This document shows, piece by piece, positions 1 to 8,317 of a stretch of DNA of 64,000 bases. The translations under genes and the position numbers were made by a program. This DNA comes from Dyella acidisoli. GTDB taxonomy: Bacteria > Pseudomonadota > Gammaproteobacteria > Xanthomonadales > Rhodanobacteraceae. Location of the stretch: positions 338,049-402,048 of the forward strand of contig NZ_BSOB01000017.1 of the NCBI RefSeq assembly GCF_030160295.1. Reading direction: 5' to 3'. The notes under the pieces are model-generated. The model did no database searches and was not told the origin of the DNA. It saw only the letters and a list, made by a program, of their open reading frames with translations. How positions within the stretch are numbered: position 1 is the first letter of the stretch; every line of letters starts with the position of its first letter.

Positions 1-523
1 GACCGAGGACGACGTGATGAAGAACCTCAACTTCACCGGCGGCAAGTTCGGCGATCAGGTGATCTCGCACATGCCGGCCGACGACGCGCAAAAATTCTTC
101 GGAAAAGCGCCGCCGGATCTCTCGCTGGAAGTATCGGCCAAGGGTGCGGATTGGGTGTTCGGTTACCTTAATTCGTTCTACTTGGACCCCAAGAGCCCGA
201 TCGGCTGGAACAACACCGTGCTGCCCAATGCAGCCATGCCGTTCCCGTTGTGGGAGCTGCAGGGTACGCAGGTGCCGGTGATGAAGCCGGCCACGCCCGG
301 CGACGATCCGCAGATCGAAAAGCTCACACTGCTCCACCCGGGTAAGCTTTCGCCCGAGCAGTACCAGCAGGCTGCGCGCGACGTCACTAACTTCCTGGAA
401 TACGTCTCCGAGCCGGCGGCTTTGCAGCGGCGGCACTACGGCATCTGGGTAGTGCTGTTCCTGCTGGGCTTCACCTTCCTTGCATCCTTGCTCAAGAAAG
501 AATATTGGAAGGACGTCCACTGA
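1..523 (+). CDS. petC: Cytochrome c1 of the bc1 complex, C-terminal part (cut by window edge)
   Basis: The frame is open from the left edge and ends at a TGA at 521-523. The visible ~173 residues match the C-terminal half of bacterial cytochrome c1. They include a region rich in Pro/Gly with PDLSLEVSAKG, which resembles the usual PDLS segment, then conserved AMPFPLW, and near the end one hydrophobic helix (GIWVVLFLLGFTFLASLL) followed by a basic KKEYWK tail. That helix is the membrane anchor that holds c1 on the periplasmic side of the inner membrane. The haem-binding CxxCH lies upstream of the window. Cytochrome c1 passes electrons from the Rieske protein to soluble cytochrome c. The sspA-sspB pair directly downstream is the usual petABC-sspAB order in this order of bacteria. 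Confidence 0.93.
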   Translation, partial: TEDDVMKNLNFTGGKFGDQVISHMPADDAQKFFGKAPPDLSLEVSAKGADWVFGYLNSFYLDPKSPIGWNNTVLPNAAMPFPLWELQGTQVPVMKPATPGDDPQIEKLTLLHPGKLSPEQYQQAARDVTNFLEYVSEPAALQRRHYGIWVVLFLLGFTFLASLLKKEYWKDVH

Positions 524-532
524 CGTCCTTTT
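509..532 (+). terminator. Stem-loop overlapping the petC stop codon
   Basis: The sequence AAGGACGT, a six-base loop and ACGTCCTT form a perfect 8 bp stem that includes the petC stop, followed by a short T/A run. It could be a weak Rho-independent terminator or an mRNA 3' stabiliser between petC and sspA. The T-run is short, so full termination is not certain. Confidence 0.45.
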
Positions 533-609
533 AAAAAGAAACGAAGGGACTTGTGGCCTCGGGGTGGCGCACGCCATCCTTGCGGCCAAACTCAAGGGGA
601 GAAACGTGC

Positions 610-1236
610 ATGGTCCAGAACGCTCGTTCCCGGACGGTACTCGCCCTGTATTCCGCTGCCGATGACATCCAATGCCATCGCGTACGATTGGTGCTGGCAG
701 CAAAGGGAGTTACCTACGACTTGATCGTGGTTGATCCGGCCAAGCCGCAGCAAGACTTACTCGATCTCAATCCGTACCACAGCCTGCCGACCCTGGTCGA
801 TCGCGAACTCACGCTCTATGACACCTCAGTGGTGTGCGAATACCTGGACGAGCGCTACCCCCATCCACCGCTGATGCCGATTGATCCCCTCTCGCGTGCC
901 CGATTGCGGCTGGCGGCGGTGCGCATCGAGCGGGATTGGTTGCCGGAAATCGAGCACATCAAGGCGGGTGGTCGTCCGGCCGACGCGGCACGTAAAAGAC
1001 TGCGCGAACAGCTGCTGACGGCGCTGCCGTTATTCAAAGTGTCGAAGTTTTTCCTCAACCCGGAAATGAGCCTGGCTGACTGCCTGGTGACCCCCGTGGT
1101 CTGGCGGCTCCCTTCGTTGGGGGTGGATTTGGGGCGCGAAGGGAAACCAATCATGGATTACGGCGAGCGCCTGTTCCACAGTCAGGGGTACGCCCGCAGT
1201 CTGACGCCCGAGGAAAAGGCTCTAAGGGCGCTCTGA
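610..1236 (+). CDS. sspA: Stringent starvation protein A (glutathione S-transferase fold)
   Basis: The product is 208 residues, about the size of E. coli SspA. A thioredoxin-like GST N-terminal domain (about residues 8-85, with TVLALYSAADDIQCHRVRL and the NPYHSLPTLVDREL substrate-site segment) is followed by an all-helical GST C-terminal domain. SspA binds RNA polymerase and changes transcription during starvation and acid stress; it is not expected to have transferase activity. I chose the ATG at 610 because it follows an AGGGGAG ribosome site. A longer frame from 553 would add residues unlike the family. It lies between petC and sspB, the conserved order. Confidence 0.93.
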   Translation: MVQNARSRTVLALYSAADDIQCHRVRLVLAAKGVTYDLIVVDPAKPQQDLLDLNPYHSLPTLVDRELTLYDTSVVCEYLDERYPHPPLMPIDPLSRARLRLAAVRIERDWLPEIEHIKAGGRPADAARKRLREQLLTALPLFKVSKFFLNPEMSLADCLVTPVVWRLPSLGVDLGREGKPIMDYGERLFHSQGYARSLTPEEKALRAL

Positions 1237-1247
1237 CCGATACGGCA

Positions 1248-1309
1248 TGATGTCCAGAAGGCTCGCAGAGCGTGTTGCGCGGCGCAGGCTGCGGGCCTTC
1301 TGGACATCA
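1248..1309. repeat. Long inverted repeat between sspA and sspB
   Basis: Two 15-16 bp arms (TGATGTCCAGAAGGC and its reverse complement) are separated by about 30 GC-rich bases. The transcript would form a very stable hairpin just after the sspA stop. It lacks a clear T-run, so it may attenuate or process the sspA-sspB transcript rather than end it. Confidence 0.6.
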
Positions 1310-1497
1310 CCCCATCATTTCTCATTCAATACGTCGGGGCCGGCTCCGTCTGTCCGCATACCCTTCGGTCCATCGTCTCGACAGCCAGCCAGTCTGCCTT
1401 CGCCGATGACCCTGTGGTCTGCGAACAGACAGAGCCGGTGACGTTCACGCAAAATCGGTCAGAGCACCCTTAGTTGACTAGCCAGCAACAACCGAAT

Positions 1498-1923
1498 ATG
1501 AGTTCCAACCGCCCGTACTTGTTGCGGGCGATCTACGATTGGATCAGCGACAACAATCTCACGCCCTACATGCTGGTGGATGCCACCCGCCAAGGTGTGC
1601 GTGTACCGCCACATGTGATCAAGAACGGGCAGGTGGTGCTCAATCTGGCGATGCGTGCTGTTGCCAACCTGGACTTGGGCAACGAATGGATCAGCTTCCA
1701 GGCGCGTTTCTCTGGCGTCAGTCACAGCATCCAGATTCCTGTGCCCGCTGTGCTGGCTTTGTACGCTCAGGAAAACGGGCAGGGCATGATGTTTCCCGCG
1801 GATGAGGAAGAAGGCGGCGAGCCGCCGACCGATACGCCGCCGTCGCCGCCTGAGCCGGAGCCGCCTTCGGGCGATGGTGACAAGCCGAAGCGGGGCGGGT
1901 CGCATTTGCGGGTGGTGAAGTAG
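1498..1923 (+). CDS. sspB: ClpXP adaptor SspB
   Basis: SspB delivers ssrA-tagged peptides from stalled ribosomes to the ClpXP protease. The N-terminal ~100 residues (starting near SSNRPYLLRAIYDW) form the tag-binding dimer domain. A Pro/Glu-rich disordered linker follows, and the protein ends in LRVVK, the same ClpX-docking tail as E. coli SspB. That tail makes the call firm. The start is uncertain: I use the ATG at 1498, but a TTG at 1474 in the same frame would add eight residues, and neither has a strong ribosome site. The order sspA-sspB is conserved, with an unusually long (about 260 bp) gap that holds a large inverted repeat. Confidence 0.92.
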   Translation: MSSNRPYLLRAIYDWISDNNLTPYMLVDATRQGVRVPPHVIKNGQVVLNLAMRAVANLDLGNEWISFQARFSGVSHSIQIPVPAVLALYAQENGQGMMFPADEEEGGEPPTDTPPSPPEPEPPSGDGDKPKRGGSHLRVVK

Positions 1924-1974
1924 TCCATTCGCAGGCTACTCGATTCACAGGGATTCCGGGAAAACTCCTCAGAC

Positions 1975-2056
1975 TCGTCGCCCCGGCGAAGGCCGGGGTC
2001 CAGTGACTTGAACTCGAAGCAAAGTCGCTGGGTCCCGGCCTTCGCCGGGACGACGA
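1975..2056. repeat. BIME-like inverted pair of REP hairpins (family A, copy 1)
   Basis: Two arms, each itself a small hairpin around CGGCGAAGGCCG, face each other across ~30 bases. It is the same architecture as the elements at 28164, 30113, 41228, 57628 and 63645, but with its own arm sequence that is matched base for base in the opposite arm. Confidence 0.8.
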
Positions 2057-2141
2057 TCTGAGGTTTATTTGCTGCGCATCTAGATAGCCCCACCTCAGCA
2101 TTTCCTCTAAGGTATCGGCTTTCTCCTACAAGCCGCTCCGC

Positions 2142-3545
2142 ATGTCCGCCGCCCACGAACACCCGGATCACCTACGCCGCAGCCTGTCCAACCGTCACCT
2201 GCAGCTGATCGCCATCGGTGGCGCCATTGGTACCGGCCTATTCATGGGATCGGGCAAGACGATCAGCCTGGCCGGGCCTTCGATCCTGCTGGTGTATCTG
2301 ATCATCGGCGTGATGCTGTTCTTCGTCATGCGGGCGATGGGTGAGTTGTTGCTCTCGAATCTGGAGTACAAGTCGTTCATCGACTTCTCCACGGATTTGC
2401 TCGGGCCTTGGGCCGGTTTCTTCTGTGGTTGGACGTATTGGTTCTGCTGGATTGTCACGGCCATCGCGGACGTGATCGCCATTGCGTCTTATGCGCAGTT
2501 CTGGTTTCCCGGACTCATGCCGTGGATTCCCGCCGTGCTCTGCGTGCTGTTGCTGCTCAGCTTGAATCTCACAGCGGTGCGCGTGTTTGGTGAGCTGGAG
2601 TTCTGGTTTGCGCTGATCAAGATCGTGGCGATCATCGCCTTGATCGTCACTGGTTTCTGCATGATCGTGTTCGGGTTTCAGTCGCCGTCCGGTCATCATG
2701 CTTTGCTGGCGAATCTGTGGAATGACGGCGGTTTGTTCCCTAAAGGTGTGGGTGGCTTCTTCGCGGGTTTCCAGATTGCGGTGTTCGCCTTCGTGGGCAT
2801 CGAGTTGGTAGGTACGACGGCGGCAGAAACGGCTGATCCCACACGCAATCTGCCCAAGGCGATCAACTCCATTCCGGTGCGCATCATTCTGTTCTACGTG
2901 CTGGCGCTGGTGGTGATCATGACGGTTACGCCGTGGCGCCTGGTGCAGCCGGGCAAGAGTCCGTTCGTGGAACTCTTCCTGTTGGCGGGCATTCCCGCTG
3001 CAGCCAGCCTGATCAACTTCGTGGTGCTGACGTCGGCCACGTCATCGGCCAACAGTGGCATTTTTTCTACCAGCCGCATGCTCTACGGTTTGGCTGAAGA
3101 GAATCACGCGCCAGGTATGTTTGCGCGTCTGTCGCGCTCGGCGGTGCCTTCACATGGCCTGTTGTTTTCGTGCGTGTGTCTGCTAGCCGGCGCGATGCTG
3201 GTCTACGTGGTACCTAATCTGGTGACGGCGTTTACCCTGGTCACTACGCTTTCGGCCGTGCTCTTCATGTTTGTGTGGTCGCTGATCCTGATCGCGTACA
3301 TGGCTTACCGGCGTAAGCGGCCGCACTTGCATGCGGCTTCGCGCTACAAGATGCCGGGTGGCGTAGTGATGTGCTGGGCGTGCCTGGTCTTCTTCGCGTT
3401 CGTCCTGTGGCTGTTGACGCTGCAGGCGGATACGCGTCAGGCCTTGTTGGCGAGTCCGGTGTGGTTTGTGCTGCTCGCGATCGGCTACTGGTGGAAGGGG
3501 CGGCGCGCTACCGTCACCACGGCACCGGTCCGCGAAGAGGGTTAG
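2142..3545 (+). CDS. cycA: CycA-type amino-acid permease (D-Ser/D-Ala/Gly)
   Basis: A 467-residue inner-membrane transporter of the amino acid-polyamine-organocation superfamily with about 12 membrane helices. The first helix carries the substrate-site motif AIGGAIGTGLFMGSGK. FIDFSTDLLGPWAGFFCGWTYW and FAFVGIELVGTTAAETADP are the signatures of the D-serine/D-alanine/glycine permease branch. It is a proton symporter by family knowledge. The start ATG follows a modest ribosome site, and no pathway partner is adjacent. The exact substrate is inferred from overall similarity and could include other small neutral amino acids. Its 3' end overlaps the convergent DUF3301 gene by 4 bp. Confidence 0.88.
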   Translation: MSAAHEHPDHLRRSLSNRHLQLIAIGGAIGTGLFMGSGKTISLAGPSILLVYLIIGVMLFFVMRAMGELLLSNLEYKSFIDFSTDLLGPWAGFFCGWTYWFCWIVTAIADVIAIASYAQFWFPGLMPWIPAVLCVLLLLSLNLTAVRVFGELEFWFALIKIVAIIALIVTGFCMIVFGFQSPSGHHALLANLWNDGGLFPKGVGGFFAGFQIAVFAFVGIELVGTTAAETADPTRNLPKAINSIPVRIILFYVLALVVIMTVTPWRLVQPGKSPFVELFLLAGIPAAASLINFVVLTSATSSANSGIFSTSRMLYGLAEENHAPGMFARLSRSAVPSHGLLFSCVCLLAGAMLVYVVPNLVTAFTLVTTLSAVLFMFVWSLILIAYMAYRRKRPHLHAASRYKMPGGVVMCWACLVFFAFVLWLLTLQADTRQALLASPVWFVLLAIGYWWKGRRATVTTAPVREEG

Positions 3546-3949
3546 TGCCGGATATCCCGGTCGCGATGCTGGCGCTGAAACGGCACCACGTTTCCGCCTT
3601 CAGTCGTTGTCGTTTCGGGCGTTGCATGTTCTGGCATATACAACTCGATGGTGGGTAGGATCAACGCGGTAAGCGCGTTGCCGATCATCCATAGATGACC
3701 GGCTTCGCGATCGTCGCCGTCGATGCTCACCTCGAAGCTGTAACGGCGCTCCAGCACTCGGCGGTCATTGAGGCGACGCAGGCGCACTCCGCTCAGGCCG
3801 ACGGTTTCGTCCAGTAGTTGCAGGCCGTGTTGTTTGCAGCGCCAGCGCGCCTCTTGGATGGCGCGGTCGCGTGCGCGGCTCAATACCAGCCAAGTGCCGG
3901 CGATGGCCAGCAGCACGAGCAGCAGCAGGAGGGTAGTGAGGTCGCCCAT
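3542..3949 (-). CDS. DUF3301 family membrane-anchored protein
   Basis: A 135-residue protein with one N-terminal membrane helix (about residues 5-23) followed by a short cytoplasmic domain containing ARWRCKQHGLQLLDETVGL and RRYSFEVSIDGDDR. This arrangement is that of the DUF3301 family common in gammaproteobacteria. The molecular role is unknown. The tail (after about residue 105) is polar and probably disordered. It is convergent with cycA and lies just upstream of nadC on the same (minus) strand side, though transcription would run away from nadC. Confidence 0.8.
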   Translation of the reverse strand: MGDLTTLLLLLVLLAIAGTWLVLSRARDRAIQEARWRCKQHGLQLLDETVGLSGVRLRRLNDRRVLERRYSFEVSIDGDDREAGHLWMIGNALTALILPTIELYMPEHATPETTTTEGGNVVPFQRQHRDRDIRH

Positions 3950-3985
3950 ACCCGCAGTGTGTGGGCGACCGGAGCTGGCTGCAAG

Positions 3986-4843
3986 TCAGTCGATTTTCAA
4001 GCGCAGCGAAAGGTCAACGGCTCGTACGTGCTTGGTCAGCGCGCCGACTGAAATGTAATCCACGCCGGTTTGGGCGTAGTCGCCGATGGTTTTCAGGTCG
4101 ACGTTGCCAGAGATTTCCAGCGGCACGCGGCCATCGGTTTGCGCGACGGCTTCGCGCATCAAAGGCAGGGTGAAGTTGTCGAGCATGACGCGATCGACGC
4201 CGGCATCCAACGCCTGCTGCAACTCGTCGAGGTTTTCCACTTCCACTTCCAACAGCAGTGCTGGATGAAGCTGGCGGGCGGCCTGCACCGCAGCCGCGAT
4301 GCTGCCGGCGGCGATAATGTGGTTTTCCTTCACCAGGATCGCGTCGTAAAGACCGATGCGATGGTTATGGCCGCCACCGCAGCGCACGGCGTATTTCTGC
4401 GCAATGCGCAGGCCTGGCACAGTCTTGCGAGTATCGAGCACACGCGTACGCGTGCCGGCGACAGCAGCGACATACGCGGCGGTGATGGTGGCTGTGCCAG
4501 ACAACATCTGCAGGAAATTCAAAGCGGAGCGTTCGGCCGTGACCAGCGCGCGCGCGTTGCCGCGCATCTCGCAAATGACGCTGCCAGGCGTGACGCGATC
4601 ACTATCGGTCACGTGCCAATGAATGTGCACGTGCGGATCGAGCTTGTGTACGCAGGTATCGAACCAGGGAATGCCGGCGATAACAGCATCTTCGCGACAG
4701 GTGAGCTGCGCTGTCGCCACGGCGTCGGCCGGTAGCAGGCTGGCGGTGGCGTCGCCATGGCCGATGTCTTCGGCGAAAGCGCGTTCCACGTCGGCATCGA
4801 TCAGGCGCTGGTCGGGCGGGGCGAGGCGGAAGGTTTGGGACAT
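3986..4843 (-). CDS. nadC: Nicotinate-nucleotide pyrophosphorylase (quinolinate phosphoribosyltransferase)
   Basis: It converts quinolinate and PRPP to nicotinate mononucleotide in de novo NAD synthesis. The 285-residue length is typical. Visible family motifs are EDIGHGDATASLL near the N-terminus, ERSALNFLQMLSGTAT, the DTRKTVPGLR segment that binds quinolinate, AVRCGGGHNHRIGLYDAILVKENH, and the C-terminal ISVGALTKH. I start at the ATG at 4843 (MSQTFRLAPP). An upstream in-frame ATG at 4891 would add a 16-residue extension unlike homologues. The gene stands alone, with no nadA/nadB neighbour. Confidence 0.95.
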   Translation of the reverse strand: MSQTFRLAPPDQRLIDADVERAFAEDIGHGDATASLLPADAVATAQLTCREDAVIAGIPWFDTCVHKLDPHVHIHWHVTDSDRVTPGSVICEMRGNARALVTAERSALNFLQMLSGTATITAAYVAAVAGTRTRVLDTRKTVPGLRIAQKYAVRCGGGHNHRIGLYDAILVKENHIIAAGSIAAAVQAARQLHPALLLEVEVENLDELQQALDAGVDRVMLDNFTLPLMREAVAQTDGRVPLEISGNVDLKTIGDYAQTGVDYISVGALTKHVRAVDLSLRLKID

Positions 4844-4893
4844 GCGAGAAGAGCTGCGCGTGGTGGGGAATTCCGCGCATGCTACTCGCATGT

Positions 4894-4917
4894 AGGTTGG
4901 GGTGATAACCCCAACCC
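4894..4917. repeat. Short perfect hairpin upstream of nadC
   Basis: AGGTTGGGGT and ACCCCAACCT are separated by four bases. Similar GTAGGTTGGGGT-type hairpins occur at 37241 and 51531, so this is a member of a small dispersed set rather than a nadC-specific regulator. Confidence 0.6.
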
Positions 4918-4959
4918 TCTCCCCCGTTATTGATCAAGGATGGGGGGGGAAGTTGGCCG

Positions 4960-7281
4960 TCAGGGTGACTCGCCTGGGCGAACTTCGTCGTTGCTCAAGC
5001 GATCAACGATCGCGTCCATGGCTCGATCGAACAGGGCGTTCGACGCGAGGACGCGCGCGCGACCTTCTGCCATGACCATTGCCAGCTCATAAGGCGAGTA
5101 GTCACCCACCTTAAGGCCGCGACGATTGACGAACAGATAGCGTCCGCTCATCGGGCTGATCCACGACAGCTTGGCGCGCTCGAAATGTTCTTCCTGTCCG
5201 CTGAATTCCAGCCAGATGCCAGGCTTGAGCGCCTTGACCAGATCAAGCTGATCGCGCACTTCGGGTGTGATGGTATCGGCGGCCGGTTCGGCGCTGGCGG
5301 TTTCGTCTTCCAGCTCGTCGACGCTTTCGGCGATCGGCTGGATGCTTTCCGGAATCGGGAGCGGTGCGGGTGCGGCGGCTTCTGCGGTGGGCTGTGCAGG
5401 AGCGGGCGCTACTTCGCCGAGCTGCTGGCGGTAATAGCTGTGCAACTGCGCGAGCAGCTTCTCGATGTCGGCTTCCTGGAAGGCCACGTTCGCCAGACCC
5501 TTGCGCAACGCGCGCTCGATGCCGGGCAGCAATTGGCGCAGATCGCGCTTGGCTTCCGGCGTGCGTACGGGCTTGGTACTGGCGATAAATGCGTCGACGA
5601 AGCGCAGCGCTTCGCGGAATTCGTTCGATTCCTCGCCCTTGCGCAGGATCGTGAGCACGAGGTAGTTCGCCCACGCGCGCGAAAGCACGCCGTGGATCAG
5701 CGGGGGCAGTACGTGATCACCGATGCGATTGAGGATTTCTCGTGCAGCGCGGCGGCGTGCCTGTTCCAGTTTTTCACGGCCGCGCGTGGATTCGGCCACA
5801 CGCTGCTCGGCCAGTTCCGCACGACGGCGGTTCGAGTCTTGGAATTGCGCCAGCTCGGCGTGCAGGCGATCGAAGATCGTCATGTCATCGTCGAATTCCT
5901 GCAGCAGGCGTTCGACGATGGCTTTGATGGTGTCGTGCAGGCGGCCGTCGCGGTCGGATTCTTCGGACCAGCTCTTGGCTGCGTCGGCCAGACCGTCGAG
6001 CAGGCGACGCGCCGGATGCTGGCGGTGCGCGAACAGCTTGCGATCGAGAATCGCGGCTTTGAGATATGGAATCTGCAAGCGCGCCAGCAGCACCTGCATC
6101 TGCGGCGGCAGATTGCGGTCTTCGAGGATGAACTCGAACAGCATGCCGACCAGATCGATGGTGTCTTCATCGATGGTGGCGATCTGACCTGGACGCTGCC
6201 CGCGCAAAGAGCCGAGCTGGCTAAGCAGTTGTTCTTTCAGATGCAGCACTTGCTCGGCGACATCCACCGCGCTCGTGCTGGGCACCGCGGCTGCCATTGG
6301 CATGGGCACCATGGCAGCCTGGCTCTGCAGCACGCTCAGCGCGCCGATCAATTCGTTGGCCGTGGGCAGCGGGCCTTGCGGCATCGCCCCCGGCACGCCT
6401 GCTGGATGCCCGCCGCGGCGAGCGCTAAACAAGGCACGCAAGGTTTGCAGCAGTTCAGCCGATGCTTCGCTGTCGTCGGCCGCCAGCGGTGCCGGCACTT
6501 CACCCGCCGCGGCGGCGGCGCCAGCGGCAGCTCCCGCATCGCCGGCGGTGTTGCGCAGCACTTCATGGCGCAATTGCGGCAGCACGCCCGCGCGCATCAG
6601 TTCGGCATTGACCTCTTGATAGAGCTCTTCCAGCGCCGCCATCACATAGCGATCGAACAGCTTGTAGATGATGAGCTTCACGCGCATGTCGGCGTTGAGC
6701 TCGCGCATGGCCTGGCGGAAAGCCTGGGCCAGCAGGGCGGGGCCGATCGGGTTGGTGGCATCTTCGATGCGCGTACCGCCGCAGATCACCGACAAGCGCT
6801 GATTCACGGCGAACAGATCGCGCGACAGGCGCGACTCGTTCTTGCCAATCATGCTGGTGATGGCCAACGATTCTTCCAGCTCGTTATCAGCCACCAGCGA
6901 AAGTTCGACGGAGCCGGGCACCGGACCTACGGGGGCGCCGACATTTGGACCTGCGCTAGGGGCGCGGTTACCGCCTGCGAAATCATTCAATTCACGCGAC
7001 ACGAGCGCGAGGAAGCCGCGCTCAATCACCGGCCGGCGCTTGCGCACTTCGCGCATACCGTCGAAGTAATGCATCTGCGCTGCGTTGTTCTCGGCTTTCT
7101 CAGCGAGATCGAACAAGGCGTCGTCCACATGTTCGAACATGTTGCCGATGTACTGCTGCAGGCGGCGGGAGGAGATATTCCGGACAGCGTTCAACAGGTC
7201 GCCTCCGCGTCCGCTGGACGGATCCAGCCGCTGGCTAAGATTGACGACGTTGGAGGACTCGTTGGCTTCTTTCATCGCCAC
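4960..7281 (-). CDS. DUF1631 family protein
   Basis: A 773-residue soluble protein matching the DUF1631 family found across Xanthomonadales and pseudomonads. The early segment (NAVRNISSRRLQQYIGNMFEHVDDALFDLAEKAENN) and the long helical middle are typical. An Ala/Gly/Pro-rich linker lies near residue 245, another near 640. The last ~110 residues (LKPGIWLEFSG...ERAKLSWISPMSGRYLFVNRRG) form a compact beta-rich domain that resembles PilZ-like folds, which is my inference only. No catalytic motif is visible and the function is unknown. A second ATG six bases downstream (7275) is an equally good start. Confidence 0.88.
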   Translation of the reverse strand: MAMKEANESSNVVNLSQRLDPSSGRGGDLLNAVRNISSRRLQQYIGNMFEHVDDALFDLAEKAENNAAQMHYFDGMREVRKRRPVIERGFLALVSRELNDFAGGNRAPSAGPNVGAPVGPVPGSVELSLVADNELEESLAITSMIGKNESRLSRDLFAVNQRLSVICGGTRIEDATNPIGPALLAQAFRQAMRELNADMRVKLIIYKLFDRYVMAALEELYQEVNAELMRAGVLPQLRHEVLRNTAGDAGAAAGAAAAAGEVPAPLAADDSEASAELLQTLRALFSARRGGHPAGVPGAMPQGPLPTANELIGALSVLQSQAAMVPMPMAAAVPSTSAVDVAEQVLHLKEQLLSQLGSLRGQRPGQIATIDEDTIDLVGMLFEFILEDRNLPPQMQVLLARLQIPYLKAAILDRKLFAHRQHPARRLLDGLADAAKSWSEESDRDGRLHDTIKAIVERLLQEFDDDMTIFDRLHAELAQFQDSNRRRAELAEQRVAESTRGREKLEQARRRAAREILNRIGDHVLPPLIHGVLSRAWANYLVLTILRKGEESNEFREALRFVDAFIASTKPVRTPEAKRDLRQLLPGIERALRKGLANVAFQEADIEKLLAQLHSYYRQQLGEVAPAPAQPTAEAAAPAPLPIPESIQPIAESVDELEDETASAEPAADTITPEVRDQLDLVKALKPGIWLEFSGQEEHFERAKLSWISPMSGRYLFVNRRGLKVGDYSPYELAMVMAEGRARVLASNALFDRAMDAIVDRLSNDEVRPGESP

Positions 7282-7473
7282 ACCCCTGTGGTTGGCTGGC
7301 TAGGCCGGTAACCGCTGCCGTGGCAACAACCTTCCCCGGCGACCGCGAAGGGCCGCGACGGGGGATTGCCGCCTATGCTCCGAACATAAGCGAAATTGTG
7401 CTTCATCGCCATGTCCCAAGTCATGCTTTTGTGGACTGTTCGTGCAGGCGTTGTGAAGGCCTGCCGCAACATC

Positions 7474-7746
7474 TTACGCCGCTGCCGGAAAATCCGTGAA
7501 TTGGGTGGTCCCAATCCCTTCCTCGGGCAGCATGACCGGGATGCCATCCTCGATCCGGTAGATCACCTTGCGATCGACCGTGATCAATCCTTCGGATAGT
7601 CGGTTTTGCACCGACCCACCGGCTACGTTGAGTACCTGGCCATCGTCGATGGCCCGGTTCAAAGCGTTGAGTTCGCTAGCGTTGAGCGGACGCACCGGCG
7701 TTTTGCTTACCGGGCAGCAGAGGATGTCGAGTAGACGCTTATCCAT
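7474..7746 (-). CDS. Trm112/YcaR-like small protein
   Basis: A 90-residue protein starting MDKRLLDILCCPVSKTPV, the hallmark of the bacterial Trm112-like (UPF0434, YcaR) family. It ends with the conserved block GLITVDRKVIYRIEDGIPVML. In eukaryotes Trm112 is a methyltransferase activator; the bacterial role is not settled. Only part of the zinc-binding cysteine set is present. I start at the ATG at 7746; the open frame continues upstream across purE on the opposite strand, but that part is a shadow. It is divergent from purE with a 67 bp shared promoter gap. Confidence 0.88.
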   Translation of the reverse strand: MDKRLLDILCCPVSKTPVRPLNASELNALNRAIDDGQVLNVAGGSVQNRLSEGLITVDRKVIYRIEDGIPVMLPEEGIGTTQFTDFPAAA

Positions 7747-7813
7747 CGTGTTGAATAGGTATCGTTGCAATGCGGCGAAGTTCGTACAATAACCCCTTTT
7801 GGACGACCGAACC

Positions 7814-8317
7814 ATGACGGACACAGCTTCAACACCGCGGGTAGGTGTGGTGATGGGATCGCGTTCGGATTGGGAAACCATGACGCATGCGGCCGAGGTG
7901 CTTGCGGAGTTGGGTGTACCGCACGAGGTGCGGGTGGTATCGGCCCATCGCACGCCGGATCTGTTGTTCCAGTACGCCGAAGAGGCGGTCAAGCGTGGTA
8001 TCCACGTCATCATCGCCGGAGCCGGCGGGGCAGCCCATCTGCCGGGCATGCTGGCGGCCAAGACTCGCTTGCCGGTGTTCGGCGTGCCGGTGCAGTCCAA
8101 GGCTCTGAATGGTATGGATTCCTTGCTTTCCATCGCACAGATGCCGGCCGGCATTCCGGTCGGCACGCTGGCGATCGGTCGTGCTGGCGCGGTCAACGCC
8201 GGTTTACTGGCCGCGTCGGTGCTGGCTCTGCACGATCCGGCCGTGGCAAAGGCGCTCGAAACCTATCGCGCACGTCAGACCCAGACTGTTCTGGATAACC
8301 CGGATCCCCGCTCGTGA
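7814..8317 (+). CDS. purE: N5-carboxyaminoimidazole ribonucleotide mutase
   Basis: PurE moves the carboxyl group of N5-CAIR to give CAIR in purine synthesis. Class I signatures are present: [10 protein letters not shown] with the substrate serine, VSAHRTPD with the catalytic histidine, and [14 protein letters not shown]. Length is 167 residues. The ATG at 7814 begins [15 protein letters not shown]; an upstream TTG at 7799 is less likely. The stop overlaps the purK GTG start by 4 bp, so the two are translationally coupled. Confidence 0.97.
   Translation: MTDTASTPRVGVVMGSRSDWETMTHAAEVLAELGVPHEVRVVSAHRTPDLLFQYAEEAVKRGIHVIIAGAGGAAHLPGMLAAKTRLPVFGVPVQSKALNGMDSLLSIAQMPAGIPVGTLAIGRAGAVNAGLLAASVLALHDPAVAKALETYRARQTQTVLDNPDPRS

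Noticed and set aside
1975-2056. CRISPR-like direct repeat
   Set aside because: The arms are inverted, not direct, and there are only two; the same pattern recurs as isolated pairs elsewhere.
5185-7311. Long open frame on the plus strand (708 codons) across the DUF1631 gene
   Set aside because: It is antisense to a clearly coding gene, has no ribosome site, and its His/Arg/Gln-rich translation fits a shadow frame in GC-rich DNA.
7747-8196. N-terminal extension of the Trm112-like protein
   Set aside because: The extension runs antisense through purE, has no family similarity and would triple the normal length.
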